Assembly (NCBI GenBank): GCA_958298945.1
Contig: OY282605.1
Span: 31,040,811 to 31,104,810 of the forward strand
Direction: 5' to 3'
From: Atherix ibis
Lineage: Eukaryota; Arthropoda; Insecta; Diptera; Athericidae
Length of the DNA stretch: 64,000 nucleotides
The first letter of the stretch is position 1. Each line of letters opens with the position of its first letter. Shown here piece after piece: positions 22,200 through 33,320 of the stretch. The notes beneath the pieces were generated by a model. It was not told the origin of the DNA, searched no databases, and was given only the letters and a program-made list of their open reading frames with translations. Position numbers and translations under genes: made by a program.

Positions 22200-22870
22200 C
22201 ATTCTGTTTACCTACGCATGACTTATGATCTTAAATGCCATTTGGTTAGCAAGGGCCAAGTTCAGAATTACACTGAGCACAGAACGGTGGAGATCCAAAT
22301 CCGCCAAACAATTAGTACATTCATTACCCAGGATTCTAACATGACCAGGTATCTAATGCAATCGGACTTTTTTATTGTTTTATAGATTGTGATGAATTAC
22401 ATCGGCCACCGGATTATTTAACAATTGCTGAGTAGCTTGGAAGACTAACAGGGAGGTTGATCGATTTTTCAGTTGTTATTGTCTGGGAAGATTGATCGCA
22501 TTCTAAACTGCCTTTTTAACTGACCACAACTTTCCATGAAAAGGATATCTCTTAGATGGATAAATATTTCCAACAAAATGCATATTGTCAACAAGCTAGA
22601 TGATAGCAAATGATGTTAAATGATCAACAACTACTGTTTTTGTGGACATTAGAACTGAATTTCCCAAGTCCATCCAACCGTTTTGTATGGGCTTGGAAAT
22701 TCAGTTTTAATGGATAGATTTGGAAATTCAGTTCTAATGGATAGAAAAAATGGATAAGTGTTTACCTAACTGTACTTGCTGCATAACGTAGACACCCTCA
22801 AATCCACTAAATATGCGTCAAGAGACCTCTAGTACAATGACACCCTTAAACTACCACCATATAACGATCG
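22200..22870 (-). pseudogene. Non-LTR retrotransposon RNase H relic
   Basis: On the minus strand: GKLWSVKKAV and NAINLPRQ, then a damaged S-D-S box, LLNNPVADVIHHNL, and IPGHVRILGNECTNCLADL, the RNase H 'VPGH..I.GNE.AD.LA' motif. The active-site Glu of the G-E-L-W box is Lys here. The upstream text (GVYVMQQVQLGKHLS) matches 61421-61465, so this and 61090-61470 belong to one family. RNase H of such elements degrades the RNA strand of the hybrid. Dead copy. Confidence 0.75.
22647..22745. repeat. Hairpin plus third partial copy
   Basis: The left arm 22647-22673 (CATTAGAACTGAATTTCCCA and onward) pairs with 22687-22712 at about 24 of 27 positions over a 13-base loop. A second copy of the right arm follows directly (22713-22745, TTGGAAATTCAGTTCTAATG). 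It lies inside the RNase H relic. Confidence 0.85.
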
Positions 22871-25862
22871 ATTTAATTTAAATAAGATGCCTCTTCACTA
22901 GAAAAACAACATAAAGTTACTGTTCTGCCTCTTCTTCCTTATTGGTGTTGGTTTCCCTTTATTAATAATATTTGTTATTATGTTTTTTTTTTTTTTTTTT
23001 CTTTTAAGCTAAATCCTAATTGGTCAATGAATATTTCCCAAATTTTGCTATGAAAGTGTGGCTTTATGTTGATATAAAAAGCCAATTTAAAATCAATTAA
23101 AATACTTATTTAGGATATAATAATATTTTTCGAAGAACTAATTAATAAAATTATTTGAAAAATACTCATTAAAGCTATAAAGCCAAGAAGAAGAAAAAAC
23201 ATATTTATGAGCAATAATGGTAAATGAAAAAGTTAATCAGAATCTTATGAAAAAAAAACATATAACAGAAAAAATTGATTGAATCTTTTTATTAAATTCA
23301 TTTTAGATAAAATAGTAGTAAATCTAAAGAACATTTTGAAATACATAAATTTTTTTCTCTCGAATATAATAAAAATATTGTAATTATTTCTAAATGGAAA
23401 TACTCATAAAGAACACATTTTCTAAATTATTTCGTAATATTTCGTTTCTAATGGCGAGAAAAGCACATTATCAGAAAGACTAGTTTTAGGATAATCAGCA
23501 GCATTTTATTAATTTATATTACAAATAAAAGTTATGAAAATAAACTGATGCCTAAAATGTGTGTATATGAAAAAGGATTTTGTTTTGTTAAGTAAAACAA
23601 TTATAATTGTTTGTTATTTTGCATGAAAACATTCTGAATCGTTGGAGTTTCCGCAAGTAAATGTAATCAACAAAATATGCCACAAGAACTTCTTGCATGA
23701 TAATTAATTATGTTCTCGTATTTATTTCATACAAGAATGTATTACGATTTGAGTGTATCAGTTTTTTTTGTATATGCAGACTCATACTTATACTAATTAT
23801 TATACATATAAGGGATATAATAAAATAATAAAATCGAAATAGTGTATATTCTAAGAGTATGATCCTCTGTATCCTGTGACAATATATTCGTAAGTCTTTT
23901 TATTAAAACCAAAAAACAAACATTTTCGAAAATTGTAGTGATTTCATTGTGCGAGAGGTAAAGGAAGAGAGAGGGAGAGCACGCCTAACAAAATTTTAAT
24001 TAGAAACAATTGCTTATTACCAAAAACCGCAACATTCCCTTAACATTCTCCACCGAAACAGTGCAATATTTTCGATTTAATCATACTTTAATTATATACG
24101 AAGGTATTTATTTATATAACTACAATAGACAAACATATATGCATGGATGTAAATACTTTTCCAATCATTTTGTATGAGATTGTACCTATTTCCTGTGTTA
24201 TATAAGTAGTTAAATAGATTAATGTAATATAACCATTTCGAAATCCTTGCACCTAATTATTAAGTTAAAGTTTTATTTGTTGCCTCAGCTACTCGTATAG
24301 CTATGATTTTATAGTTTGCTACCATCATAGACATGGTTACCATCGTCACCATTATCCTTACTTGTGAGTGAGTGGTATTTAGTAGTTATTGGTAATTTTG
24401 AAGCGTAGACAGGCTCATGCTTTCGGGGGGTAATATAAAGGAAATGGATAAAAGTCCTAAGTTCAACCCTTTTCGATTTTGGATTTGCTGCCGTACGCCA
24501 TTCGAGAAAAGATACAAATAGAGTTATTCCTTAGCATACCTTTTACTAAAATTTAAAATAGGGACGAGTACAAGTGTATCCAGTATGAAATTTTGTTATA
24601 TCTTAGAACAAAGAAATAATAATGATACAGAACATAATTGTAGTTTAAGTTATACTGGCAACATCAAAACTAAAATCAGATAATACTAGCCAATACTGGA
24701 CGCATTGACATTAAATATATTTGTATTCATCACAACATACAATATTACTGGATTTTGTTAAACAAAAAATCATCGAGCGTGCAGATGAATTTGGCGCGCC
24801 ACCAGGAAGAGGGAATGGCACCGGCAAACGCCATTAGTCCTTCTAATATCCGGTTTGTAGTGAAATTTTGCATTTTGCAATCATAAAACTCGAAACGAGC
24901 ATATTCACTACGATCGATGATAACATTCGAGAAAGAGCAACCGAAACCCCAACGAATTGACAATATTCTTGAATTCGGCTTGTCCATATTTCTACGTTAA
25001 ATATTGTAAACCCAACAAAGTATTGAAATTTTTGGTGCTTCGTCAAAATGCGAATACGAGTACACACCTAAATTCTACCAATCATCAACCTACAGGAATC
25101 ACCCACATAATTTTGGGGCAAAAATCTCCGTGTCGTCTAGGATAAACTGCAGACTCCGGCGGATATTGTTTTTACTAATAACAAGGGCTGATCGGTATTC
25201 ATTCCGAATTCATCGTTTACAATTGCAAAGACATAAAGAAAAGGTTTTACTCTTCAAGCAATTTCGGTTAACCCAATAAATGTAACAACAATTTTGAACA
25301 GATAAGTCTTATTGTACAATTCGAAATTACATAAAACGAGATAAAAATTTTCTAGTTAATGGTTTTGGTATTTATGTTATAAATGTTAATCGGTTGAAAC
25401 TTTTTGAATTTTTTACTTCTATTATGATGGTTAATTATAATTATTTACTCGTAATAAAAAAAAAATTAAATTGTATAACCACAATTATGCCAACTATCGC
25501 CATCTTTTTTCGTTATATTATATTAGTAAATATGATACTTTAATAACATTGAAATTATTTTAATCAATACTATTTAATACTACGAGTATCTACCCGTTGC
25601 CCGGCATTGCTCGGCCTTATTCAATTAAAATTAAAACATGTTTTTTAGGTTTATGCCATTAGTAGATATAAAATAATTGAACAATTTTACTTCTCTTGAG
25701 TTTTTTTGCTAACCGATTGCCGTTCTTGAAATGATAACTAACCTCAAAATTACTTTGGTGTTCCTAAACAGTGTGCACTAAAAATCAAAATGCAAAATTT
25801 GATGCATTATTGTTGAAAAATTGGAATACAAACAGTTCTACTAATACTTACAATTCTGTTTT
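22871..25862. other. Mostly AT-rich DNA with nothing recognised
   Basis: A T-run lies at about 22983-23001. The block at 24745-25150 is GC-richer and has moderate open frames on both strands, but neither shows a known domain. It may be a remnant of a repeat I cannot name. The rest holds no motif or terminal repeat I can support. Confidence 0.35.
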
Positions 25863-26200
25863 TAGCTGTATTGGATTGGACGAATTTTGCTACTGTGCAG
25901 TAGTTCGCAGTAGATTCTCAATAAAATGGACAATTTACTGACACCAGTAAAATAATCAACAACAATACTGAGTTTATTTACACATAAACAATAAAAACTG
26001 ATTTTACGCAAACATAAACAATAAAAACAAAAATTTGACGCTTCAACATAACCAACGAACCCGCTAAGCCATCTATTTCCAGTTCGGGAACTAAAATTTC
26101 CCCACCCTAAATAGTATGCGCAACTACTGCGACAATCTACTATGATGATGACAGCTACAACTACTGCACAGTAGGAAACTTTCCCCAACGAATACAGCTA
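25863..26200. mobile_element. MITE-like element, about 338 bp
   Basis: Ends TAGCTGTATTGGATTGGACG and, inverted from the right, TAGCTGTATTCGTTGGGGAA. Both contain TACTGTGCAGTAGTT 20-30 bases further in. If the outer TA is the target duplication, the element body is 25865-26198. No coding capacity; the open frame across it is an accident of composition. A small internal duplication (CATAAACAATAAAAAC) lies near 25983-26027. Superfamily unknown, with the TA target suggesting Tc1/mariner. Confidence 0.75.
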
Positions 26201-26852
26201 ATGTGTTTGAAAATTGGCATATTCAGCTACCACCACCTACCGGAGGGGTGTCGGAACTATATAGAAACCATACTCAAGACTCAATGAACCAATTGGTATA
26301 ATGGTTCAGTATGATTTTATGCATAGTTTTCGAGTCTATAAGCCTCACACAAAAACAGATATTCATTTTTATATATCTAGATATAGAATATCTAAAACTT
26401 TACGCAAGATTTCAAGTTTACGCTATTTACGCGGTAAAGTGTTGCCAACGAAAAAAGGACAGCGTGACAGCTGACAGTGTTGGGTTAATAAAAATGGCCC
26501 GCTACACGAAAGAAGAACGCGTTTTTCATTGTTGAGCAATATTTCAAAAATAATGAAGGTTTGAAAGAGATTAATTGAATAATTTAGGAAGACATATTTT
26601 CATTTTGATGGCTTGGTTAATCGATAAAATTGTCGTATTTGGGAATTAGAAAATCCCCGAGTGATTGTTGAGAAATAAATGCATTCATAACGTGTTACTG
26701 TTCGGTGTGAATTTTGGGCTGGAGGCATCATCGGACCATTCTTCTTCGAAAATACAGCTGGTCAAGAAATAACAGCTAATAGTGATCGCTATCGTGACAT
26801 GATAATTCAGTTTTTTGTGTCTAAATTCCAAAATATAAATATGGACAATATA

Positions 26853-27682
26853 CGAGGTCTGTTCAAAAAGTATTGCGAATTACGAATTTTCGCGCGTTAC
26901 GTATATTCGATTTTCGATTTATTTGTAATGTTCTGTTGGCACTTATGTCACCCACTTATGCCGACAAGTTCAGCCATTTTCGATGTTCAGTTAATTTTTG
27001 ACAGCTGCTCAAAACACGTGTTTTGGACATTCCAAAAAATGGATCAAAGAATCTGTTTCGGGAACAAGAAAAATTCACAGGGGGCCAAATCAGGGAAATA
27101 CGGTGGCTGCGCCATTATTAGTGTGTTGTTTTTGGCCAAAAATTCGCGCACAAGCAACGATGCGTGAGCAGGGGCGTTATCATGGTAGAAAAACCAATTT
27201 TTGTTCTTCCACAAATCCGGGCGTTTCTGGCGGATTACTTCGCGTAACTAACGCATAACTTGCAGGTAATATTCCTTATTGACTGTTCTACCCTGTGGTA
27301 AGAACTCATGATGCACCACGCCCTTACAATCAAAGAAAACCGTGAGCGAAACCTTCACATTCGACCGAACTTGGCGCGATTTTTTAGGTGTTGGCTCGTT
27401 GGGCAGCTTCCATTGGGATGGTCGTCGCGGACAGAGTCCAACAGCTCCTTAGCAATGTTAATGCGATGCTGTTTTTGGTCGAAAGTGGGCAAAAATCGAA
27501 GTCGAGCCGAAATACGTGCAAGCAAAGCAGTTGTCAAAAATTAACTGAACATTTCAAATGGTCGAAGTTCTCGGCATAATTGAGAGACATGAGTACCAAC
27601 ATAACGCCACAAAGAAATCGAAAATCGAATATACGTAACCCGTGGAAATTGAAAATTCGCGACATTTTTTGAACAGACCTCG
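26853..27682 (-). mobile_element. GVQW3-like mariner with two 5' ends, nested
   Basis: Inverted ends CGAGGTCTGTTCAAAAAGTA and CGAGGTCTGTTCAAAAAATG with TA flanks. The similarity between the ends is not limited to about 30 bp. Roughly 170-200 bp at each side (26853-27055 and about 27500-27682) are homologous, and both match the 5' end of the sister copy at 45233, up to the start codon text ATGGATCAAAGAATCTG on the left. The true 3' end, seen at 44394-44530 in the sister copy, is missing. It sits between the codons of the DD41D box MWFQQNGA. Confidence 0.8.
27056..27500 (-). pseudogene. GVQW3-like mariner transposase fragment
   Basis: Minus-strand pieces of a DD34D mariner: text corresponding to the central core, WFFYHDNAPAHASLLVREFL (second catalytic Asp kept) and AKNNTLIMAQPPYFPDLAPC followed by EFFLFPK. 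The third catalytic Asp is Glu here (LAPCE for LAPCD). N-terminal DNA-binding domains and the C-terminus are missing. Non-functional. Confidence 0.8.
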
Positions 27683-27776
27683 TATGTGGTTTCAACAAAA
27701 CGGTGCATCATGCCATACAGCCCAACAAATAAATTAATCAAAATTACTTCTTGCGAATAGGTTGGGACACCCTATA

Positions 27777-28249
27777 ATAATTTCGTACTATAACAGAAAA
27801 AATGTCTATGTAAAATTGACTTTTCGATCACTTTTTATATAATTTTTTTATAACTTATTCATCGAAATTGAGTTTTCGTCTCTATACCTAATGTTGATAA
27901 AATGTTGCCAAACATTAAATATTAATCATTTTCACGTACAACAAAAGCGTTGAAAATTTATAATTGCTGATTGTTAAAATATTAATAATAATCAATAAAA
28001 ACTTTATTGTAGAAAATTTTAAGTAATTCAAGAAAAAGTATGAATAAATTATTTGCTAAGATTAATTTAACGTTCTAATCGATTAATTAACAATTAGAAT
28101 TTATAACTTTTATTCTATGAAGACAATTTCTATCAGCAACTTATAAAACGTTGTCAACAAATTTTAAACTCCATCACAATCTTATGGAAATGCACACTTA
28201 TGTATTGTTGAAATTGAAATCAAAGGGATAATAATTGTATATTTAAAAT
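27777..28249. other. Nothing recognised
   Basis: AT-rich DNA with no motif. Confidence 0.4.
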
Positions 28250-28480
28250 TTAATAAACTTAACAAGTGATTTAGAAAGTAAAAATTTGTAAAATATATTT
28301 TAAATTCAGATTTTGATTAAATTTTTTATTTGCAATTATAGGCAAATAATTGCTACAAGGTTTCTCTCAGAATTCGATCCTTTTGAGTTAATTTTCACAT
28401 AATTTTTTTTGCACATTTCTGGCTATAATTTGATTATTACTTAATGGATATTATTTAAGAATTAATAATAATAAATGATC
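28250..28480 (+). repeat. Rpt-A dispersed repeat, partial
   Basis: Carries 'GATTTAGAAAGTAAAAATTT', 'GCTACAAGGTTTCTCTCAGA', 'ATTCGATCCTTTTGAGTTAA' and 'CTGGCTATAATTTGATTATT', corresponding to the first two blocks of the family. The later blocks are absent. Confidence 0.5.
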
Positions 28481-30693
28481 TAAATACATATTGATGTGGT
28501 TGGTGTAATTATTAAATTGACAATAAACTGCAAAATAAATAATCCTCCACATACGAGTACATAATTAACTGATTAACTGACACTTTTCTTTGTGTCGCAA
28601 TTATAACATTAAATATAAATTAATTTTTTGTGTCTTTATATTTTTGATTTATTTATTTAAGTTCTTCTTATTTGAAAATAATTAACTATACTTTGGAGAT
28701 TTTATTTAAAATATATAAAAAATATATTTATTAATATTTTTTTCCACTCATAGTCAGAAGGATACGAATTAAAATTTTCTTTTCTTTTCGCTACTATGAA
28801 ATTATTTGTTTTCTTTTTAAATACTCACAATCTAGTTCAATTTAAGAAATAAAAATTATTATAAAATAAGTTTTTTTTAAAAATTATAATTGAATATATT
28901 TTATATTTTTTCCAAAAGTGCAAATAAAAAATTTGAAGCATATCGAAATAAAAAATGTAATTTTCAATTTCATAATAAAAATTGGTGAAAAAATAATTTG
29001 GCAATTTTTTTAGGAAAGAAAGTTTCAAAATTCAAGGAAATTGTTTTTGCATTAATTATCTAATCGTATTTGTTTGCTTTCAACTTGACTAGAAGCGAAA
29101 AAGTACTTCTACTTAAAAATAAGACATTTAGGAGAGGAACAGGCAAATATTTATATTTGTTTTAAGTTTATGGAGTGGTTCAGTAGAATTCTTCTAAAGT
29201 AATAACTTACGATCATGTAATATCTTCTTTTACTTTATTTTGTACATTTACATATTTTCGATTATTATTGGAAGGAAAATAAATTTATTTAATTTTTTTT
29301 TTTTTTTGCCAGGTGCTTTTGCCTATATTATACTGTACTGTAGTTGTAACTGTTCAAGTTGAAATTTACCGAACGTGAAAAGTTTCAAACAATAAATTTG
29401 AATAATGAGTTTTTGGAAATTTCCTCAAGATATTATGCTTGAAGAAGATTTTCTGTTATGTTTATCCTTTTTAAACTTCTCACGTAAATATTAAGTAGAA
29501 AGGATGAGCTGAACCAAGAACCAAGTATTATTTGGAATTTAAGTTTTCCATTAATATTGAAAAGCAAATAAGTTTGCATACTCGTACATACAATAACATA
29601 ATAAGTAAGTTAATATATTTTTGAAAGTGGCATTTTTTAATATCATTAGAAAAAAATTAATTTAATTGAATTATCTTATTTGATAGCCTTCAATATTTTT
29701 ATTTATAGATTTAATCTTATATAAAAATTAGGATACCAAATGGTATCTCAAAATACTACAATTGAAGAATTATAAAAAATTCAAAAAACTGTCCCACATT
29801 ATTTAGAACTTTTTAATCCTGACATACAAAATGTATCTGATTGTTTATAAAATATATTTTTAAAATATTATTTAGATACTATTCATATTAATAAGTCTGG
29901 AATAAAAAATATATTACAATTGATAATAAAGGATTCGCAAATCTTCTAAATTAAATTAAAATTAAATAAAAAAATATTTTAGATAATAAAAATGTTTATT
30001 TTTTAATCAGCTTTAGATGTAAAAATATTGAATTCAATACTTTCTTATAAATAATCGAATAAAATGGCTTCGAAAATTAATTTAAGTTCATTATTTAGAT
30101 AGTTTTAGTGTTTTAAATATTTCTTCCTATATTTGAACATTCATAAGCAAATAACTAAAATAAATTTAAGGTACCAATTTGTATTTTATAATTTGTTTCC
30201 TTTATCAAAATATTTCATTTCATTTACGGAAATTAAATTTAAACACAGACCAACTTTTCATAGGAAAGTACCATAAAAATTCAAATCGCTTAGAAAATCG
30301 AAATTTTGTATTCCATTTTGTATGATTTTTTATAAGAATTTAGGCAGATGGAACGTCAGGTGAATTTTAAATAGATATCATTGAAAGGTTTTTCAAATCA
30401 AATATAATCTTAGCTAGAACATGAAAAATATTAAATAAGATAATTTTATGTATGAATACTTAAATCTGGTTACTATTAAAGATGATTATCAATAAATAAT
30501 ATATATTTATTTAATATTTCAGAGAAATTTCTTACTTAAGCCTTGTCAAATTTTATTATACAATTATTAGTAAAAATTAAAAATAAATACCTATCATGTA
30601 TAAAGAAAATTCTTATGATTTTTTATTTTTTTTAAAATTATCAACGGTTCAAGGGAAAATTTTAGTATTAGTACAGGATTATCCATTTAAGAG
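28481..30693. other. AT-rich DNA with nothing recognised
   Basis: No motif or terminal repeat that I can support. Confidence 0.4.
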
Positions 30694-31270
30694 TTGAAAA
30701 AGAACATGGTCTGTCATTTGACAGTTGCCATACATATATATTTAAAAAAAAGTAATATTTATTTGACTAATACTTTGCCATTTAATATAAAAATTACTAT
30801 GAATAAGGTAATACAGTTGAAGTCAAGTTTTTCGCTGCAAGAGGACAACATTTTCTCTAACGTTGAGTGTCATTTCTCGTTCGGTGGATATGTCAATAAG
30901 GAAAATGGACTCATGTTAGGTTTTTAAAACTACAAATAATTGTACAAAAGTTATTATATCTACAAAAAGTAACTAACTAATGGTGTAGTTTTATCTGAAG
31001 GTATTATTAGCCCATATATTGGGCTAATAATAATTTACTGTCAATTCTAAGCGCTTTGACTGCATAACAAGTAAATTTGTTTTGCCTGAACTTAAATATT
31101 TTCATTTAGACTATATAGAATTTTAACAGAATAGCTTCATAAGCCATACAACAAGACAAAAAATTTTGAATTTATTGCTCGAAAAGTTCTTAGGATTTGT
31201 AATTTCAAGAATTGGTCTCCAAAGTCGTGCTATTTCAGATTGTTAAACTAGTTCTTATAAAACTTTATAA
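30694..31270 (+). pseudogene. DD41D transposase relic without visible ends
   Basis: Pieces in order: NIFSNVECHFSFGGYVNKEN (family FSDEAHF.LGGYVNKQN; the first catalytic Asp is lost), GIISPYIG, VNSKRFDCITSKFVLPELKY, then HTTRQKILNLLLEKF and GFVISRIG, which lie between the second and third Asp boxes. The second Asp box reads QNSFIS instead of QDGATC. Heavily decayed, no inverted ends identified. Confidence 0.7.
31002..31032. repeat. 13-bp-arm hairpin
   Basis: TATTATTAGCCCA and its exact reverse complement around TATAT, located where the DD41D relic would code GIIGPYFF. The right arm replaces the expected codons. Confidence 0.85.
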
Positions 31271-31416
31271 TAAATTATATAAATACTAATAATTTTTAAA
31301 ATTTTAGAGTATTTAAAAACAATTATCCGTTAAAAAATTAATTACAGACAACTCGATATGTGCAATAAATTCATCGAAAGTTATCTGAAAAAGATCGAGC
31401 TTTTGTGAGAAATTTG

Positions 31417-31462
31417 GCAGTAACTATTTAAATAATATTATATTTATTTAAATAGTTACTGC
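31417..31462. repeat. 18-bp-arm perfect hairpin
   Basis: GCAGTAACTATTTAAATA at 31417-31434 pairs exactly with 31445-31462 across a 10-base AT loop. It could be the collapsed ends of a very short foldback element. No target duplication is clear. Confidence 0.85.
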
Positions 31463-32570
31463 TCAAATTATTTATAATATATTTGAAGAAAAATTTAATT
31501 AAAATATAAATGTTTAGTATATTTTATCTAATTTTACATTCCAAAGTGCTAATTGGATAATTCTTTATCAGCTTTAAAATTCTGATTATAAGCTTTAAAA
31601 AATAATTAAACTTTTCTAATAACTAATTTTTTTTTTAAATTTTATAGAAAACAAACATCTTTTGATATATTTTATAATTTTTCTTAATTGTATCTATCGA
31701 AATATATGCTATAGTTTAATCTTCCATAAATTGCAGAACAGTTTCAATTTTAGTAAGAGAACGTCGTATTGCTTCAAGACTTTCTTGTCGTTTATAGGAT
31801 AAAAGTAATTTTCTTTAATGAGATTTTTAATTAAAACTCTTTCCTCTAGAAAGTTATTGCCTTCACAATTCAGCATTATTGCTTAACTGTAATTTTGAGT
31901 CGAGACATCATTGCCTTGGAAGAAACCATTTCGATTTAACCCTTTAAACAGGATTCGTCTAGCCGCTGTGCCAGGATATTATTATTTTATAAATAGTAAG
32001 GATTTGTTTTCTTTTATTAACTATCAATATAAAAATATACATAAGATAAAATAGAGGAAAAAGGAATACGACAGAAGGAAAAAAAAAATATCACACTTTA
32101 ATTGAATCCTGTCTACATACAACCTATTTTACTGAAGTTGCTTGTGTACATAAATAATTTAGTAGAAGAGGCAACCACAATTCATAATTAATTAAATTAA
32201 AATATTTCGTTATACCTTCGGAAAATGATTATTGTTTTTAGTAGAAAACAATTAATTGCTAATAAATTTAGATTGACTTTGATTAGATTTTTTTGTAAAT
32301 ATACAATATAATTTTTTTTAAAATACATTTTTAAGTTTATGTACATATAAGAATTATTAAGGATTTAGTTGGAATCAAAAAAAAATAGTTTTTATTGAAT
32401 ATAAAAAATTAACACTTTAGAGTGTCATTTTATCATTAAGACACTATTTGTAAAGCATTTGTTTTAAGACTACTATCATCACATTAGAGTAAATTTCTTC
32501 TCAAATTTAAGATTTTTGCTTAAAAATATTTTAAAAACCATTGAAAATTTTTGCTTTTACTATTATAACA
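31463..32570. other. AT-rich DNA with one inverted Rpt-A block
   Basis: Near 31540-31585 the minus strand reads GAATTATCCAATTAGCACTT, the first block of Rpt-A in reverse orientation. Nothing else recognised. Confidence 0.4.
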
Positions 32571-33320
32571 TTATTTTTAAATCTGTTTTAATTTAAGATT
32601 ATTCAGTTTAAGGTAGTTGGCAAAAGATGGCACTTTGAGCTTTTTGCAAGTTTTCTTTTTCGTGTTTTTTGTTTTGTTTTCTTGTATTAGTTTTATCGAA
32701 AAAAATTTCATCGGTAATCAAATAAGTGCCATATTTGAAGAAAATAAACCACTTAATATGTTTGATTATAATTTTATAAAATTGTTCAAAATCTGTTTTA
32801 ATTTAAGATTATTCAGTTTTAGGTGGTTGGCAAAAGATGACACTTTTGAGCTTTTTGACAATTTTCTTGTTTTAGTTTGATCGAAGAAAATTTCATTGAC
32901 AATCAAATATGTTAAGTGCTATGTTGAAGAAAATAAACCACTTAAAATGTTTGATTATAATTTTATGACATTGTTTTTAAATTTGTTTTAATTTAAGATT
33001 ATTCAGTTTTAGGTGGTTGGCAAAAGATAGCACTTTGAGCTTTTTCTCAGTTTTCTTTTTCGAGTTTTTTATTTTCCTGTTTCAATTTTATTGAAAAAAA
33101 TTTCATCGGCACTCGAATAAATATTCTATTTGAAGAAAATAAACCACTTAAAATTTTATAAAATTGTTCAAAATCTGTTTTAGTTTAAGATTATTCGGTT
33201 TAAGGTGGTTGGCAGAAGATGGCACTTTGAGCTTTTCGACAGTTTTCTTCTTTGAGCTTTCTATTTTCTCGTTTCAGCGTTTTTGAATAAATTTTTATCA
33301 ACAATTAAATAACTGTTATG
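32571..33320. repeat. Four tandem copies of a unit of about 195 bp
   Basis: The anchor ATCTGTTTTAATTTAAGATT recurs at 32581, 32791, 32981 (one base different) and 33173, giving spacings of about 210, 190 and 192 bp. Each unit also contains a GGTGGTTGGCAAAAGAT and CACTTTGAGCTTTT stretch, and most have GAAGAAAATAAACCACTTAA. Copies differ by substitutions and small indels, so it is old. The open frame at 32617-32880 is a by-product of the repeat. Confidence 0.92.

Larger units (their letters stand above)
26493..27750 (+). pseudogene. DD41D transposase relic, interrupted
   Basis: ATG at 26493 (MARYTKEERVF), then a shift, IVEQYFKNNEGLKE. After a deletion come WLIDKI-like text, VTVRCEFWAGGIIGPFFFEN, TAGQEITANSDRYRDMIIQF and FQNINMDN. 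Then the nested element intervenes, and the reading resumes MWFQQNGASCHTAQQIN. The second catalytic Asp is Asn (QQNGA for QQDGA). Most of the C-terminal domain has been lost before the right end. Confidence 0.8.
26384..27774 (+). mobile_element. DD41D-type element split by another mariner
   Basis: The right end, read inverted, is TAGGGTGTCCCAACC with TA at 27775-27776. It matches the ends of 38943-40641. The left end TAGAATATCTAAAACTTTA is a degenerate match, so that boundary is tentative. Early sequence (GTAAAGTGTTGCCA, GACAGCTGACAG and the leader that follows) also matches 38943-40641 inverted. The body is interrupted at 26853-27682. Confidence 0.75.

Noticed and set aside
25862..26188. 108-residue minus-strand frame
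   Set aside because: It spans the MITE-like element and is explained by its repeated composition.
32617..32880. 87-residue frame
   Set aside because: It lies wholly inside the four-copy tandem repeat and reads through repeat units without conserving the frame between them.
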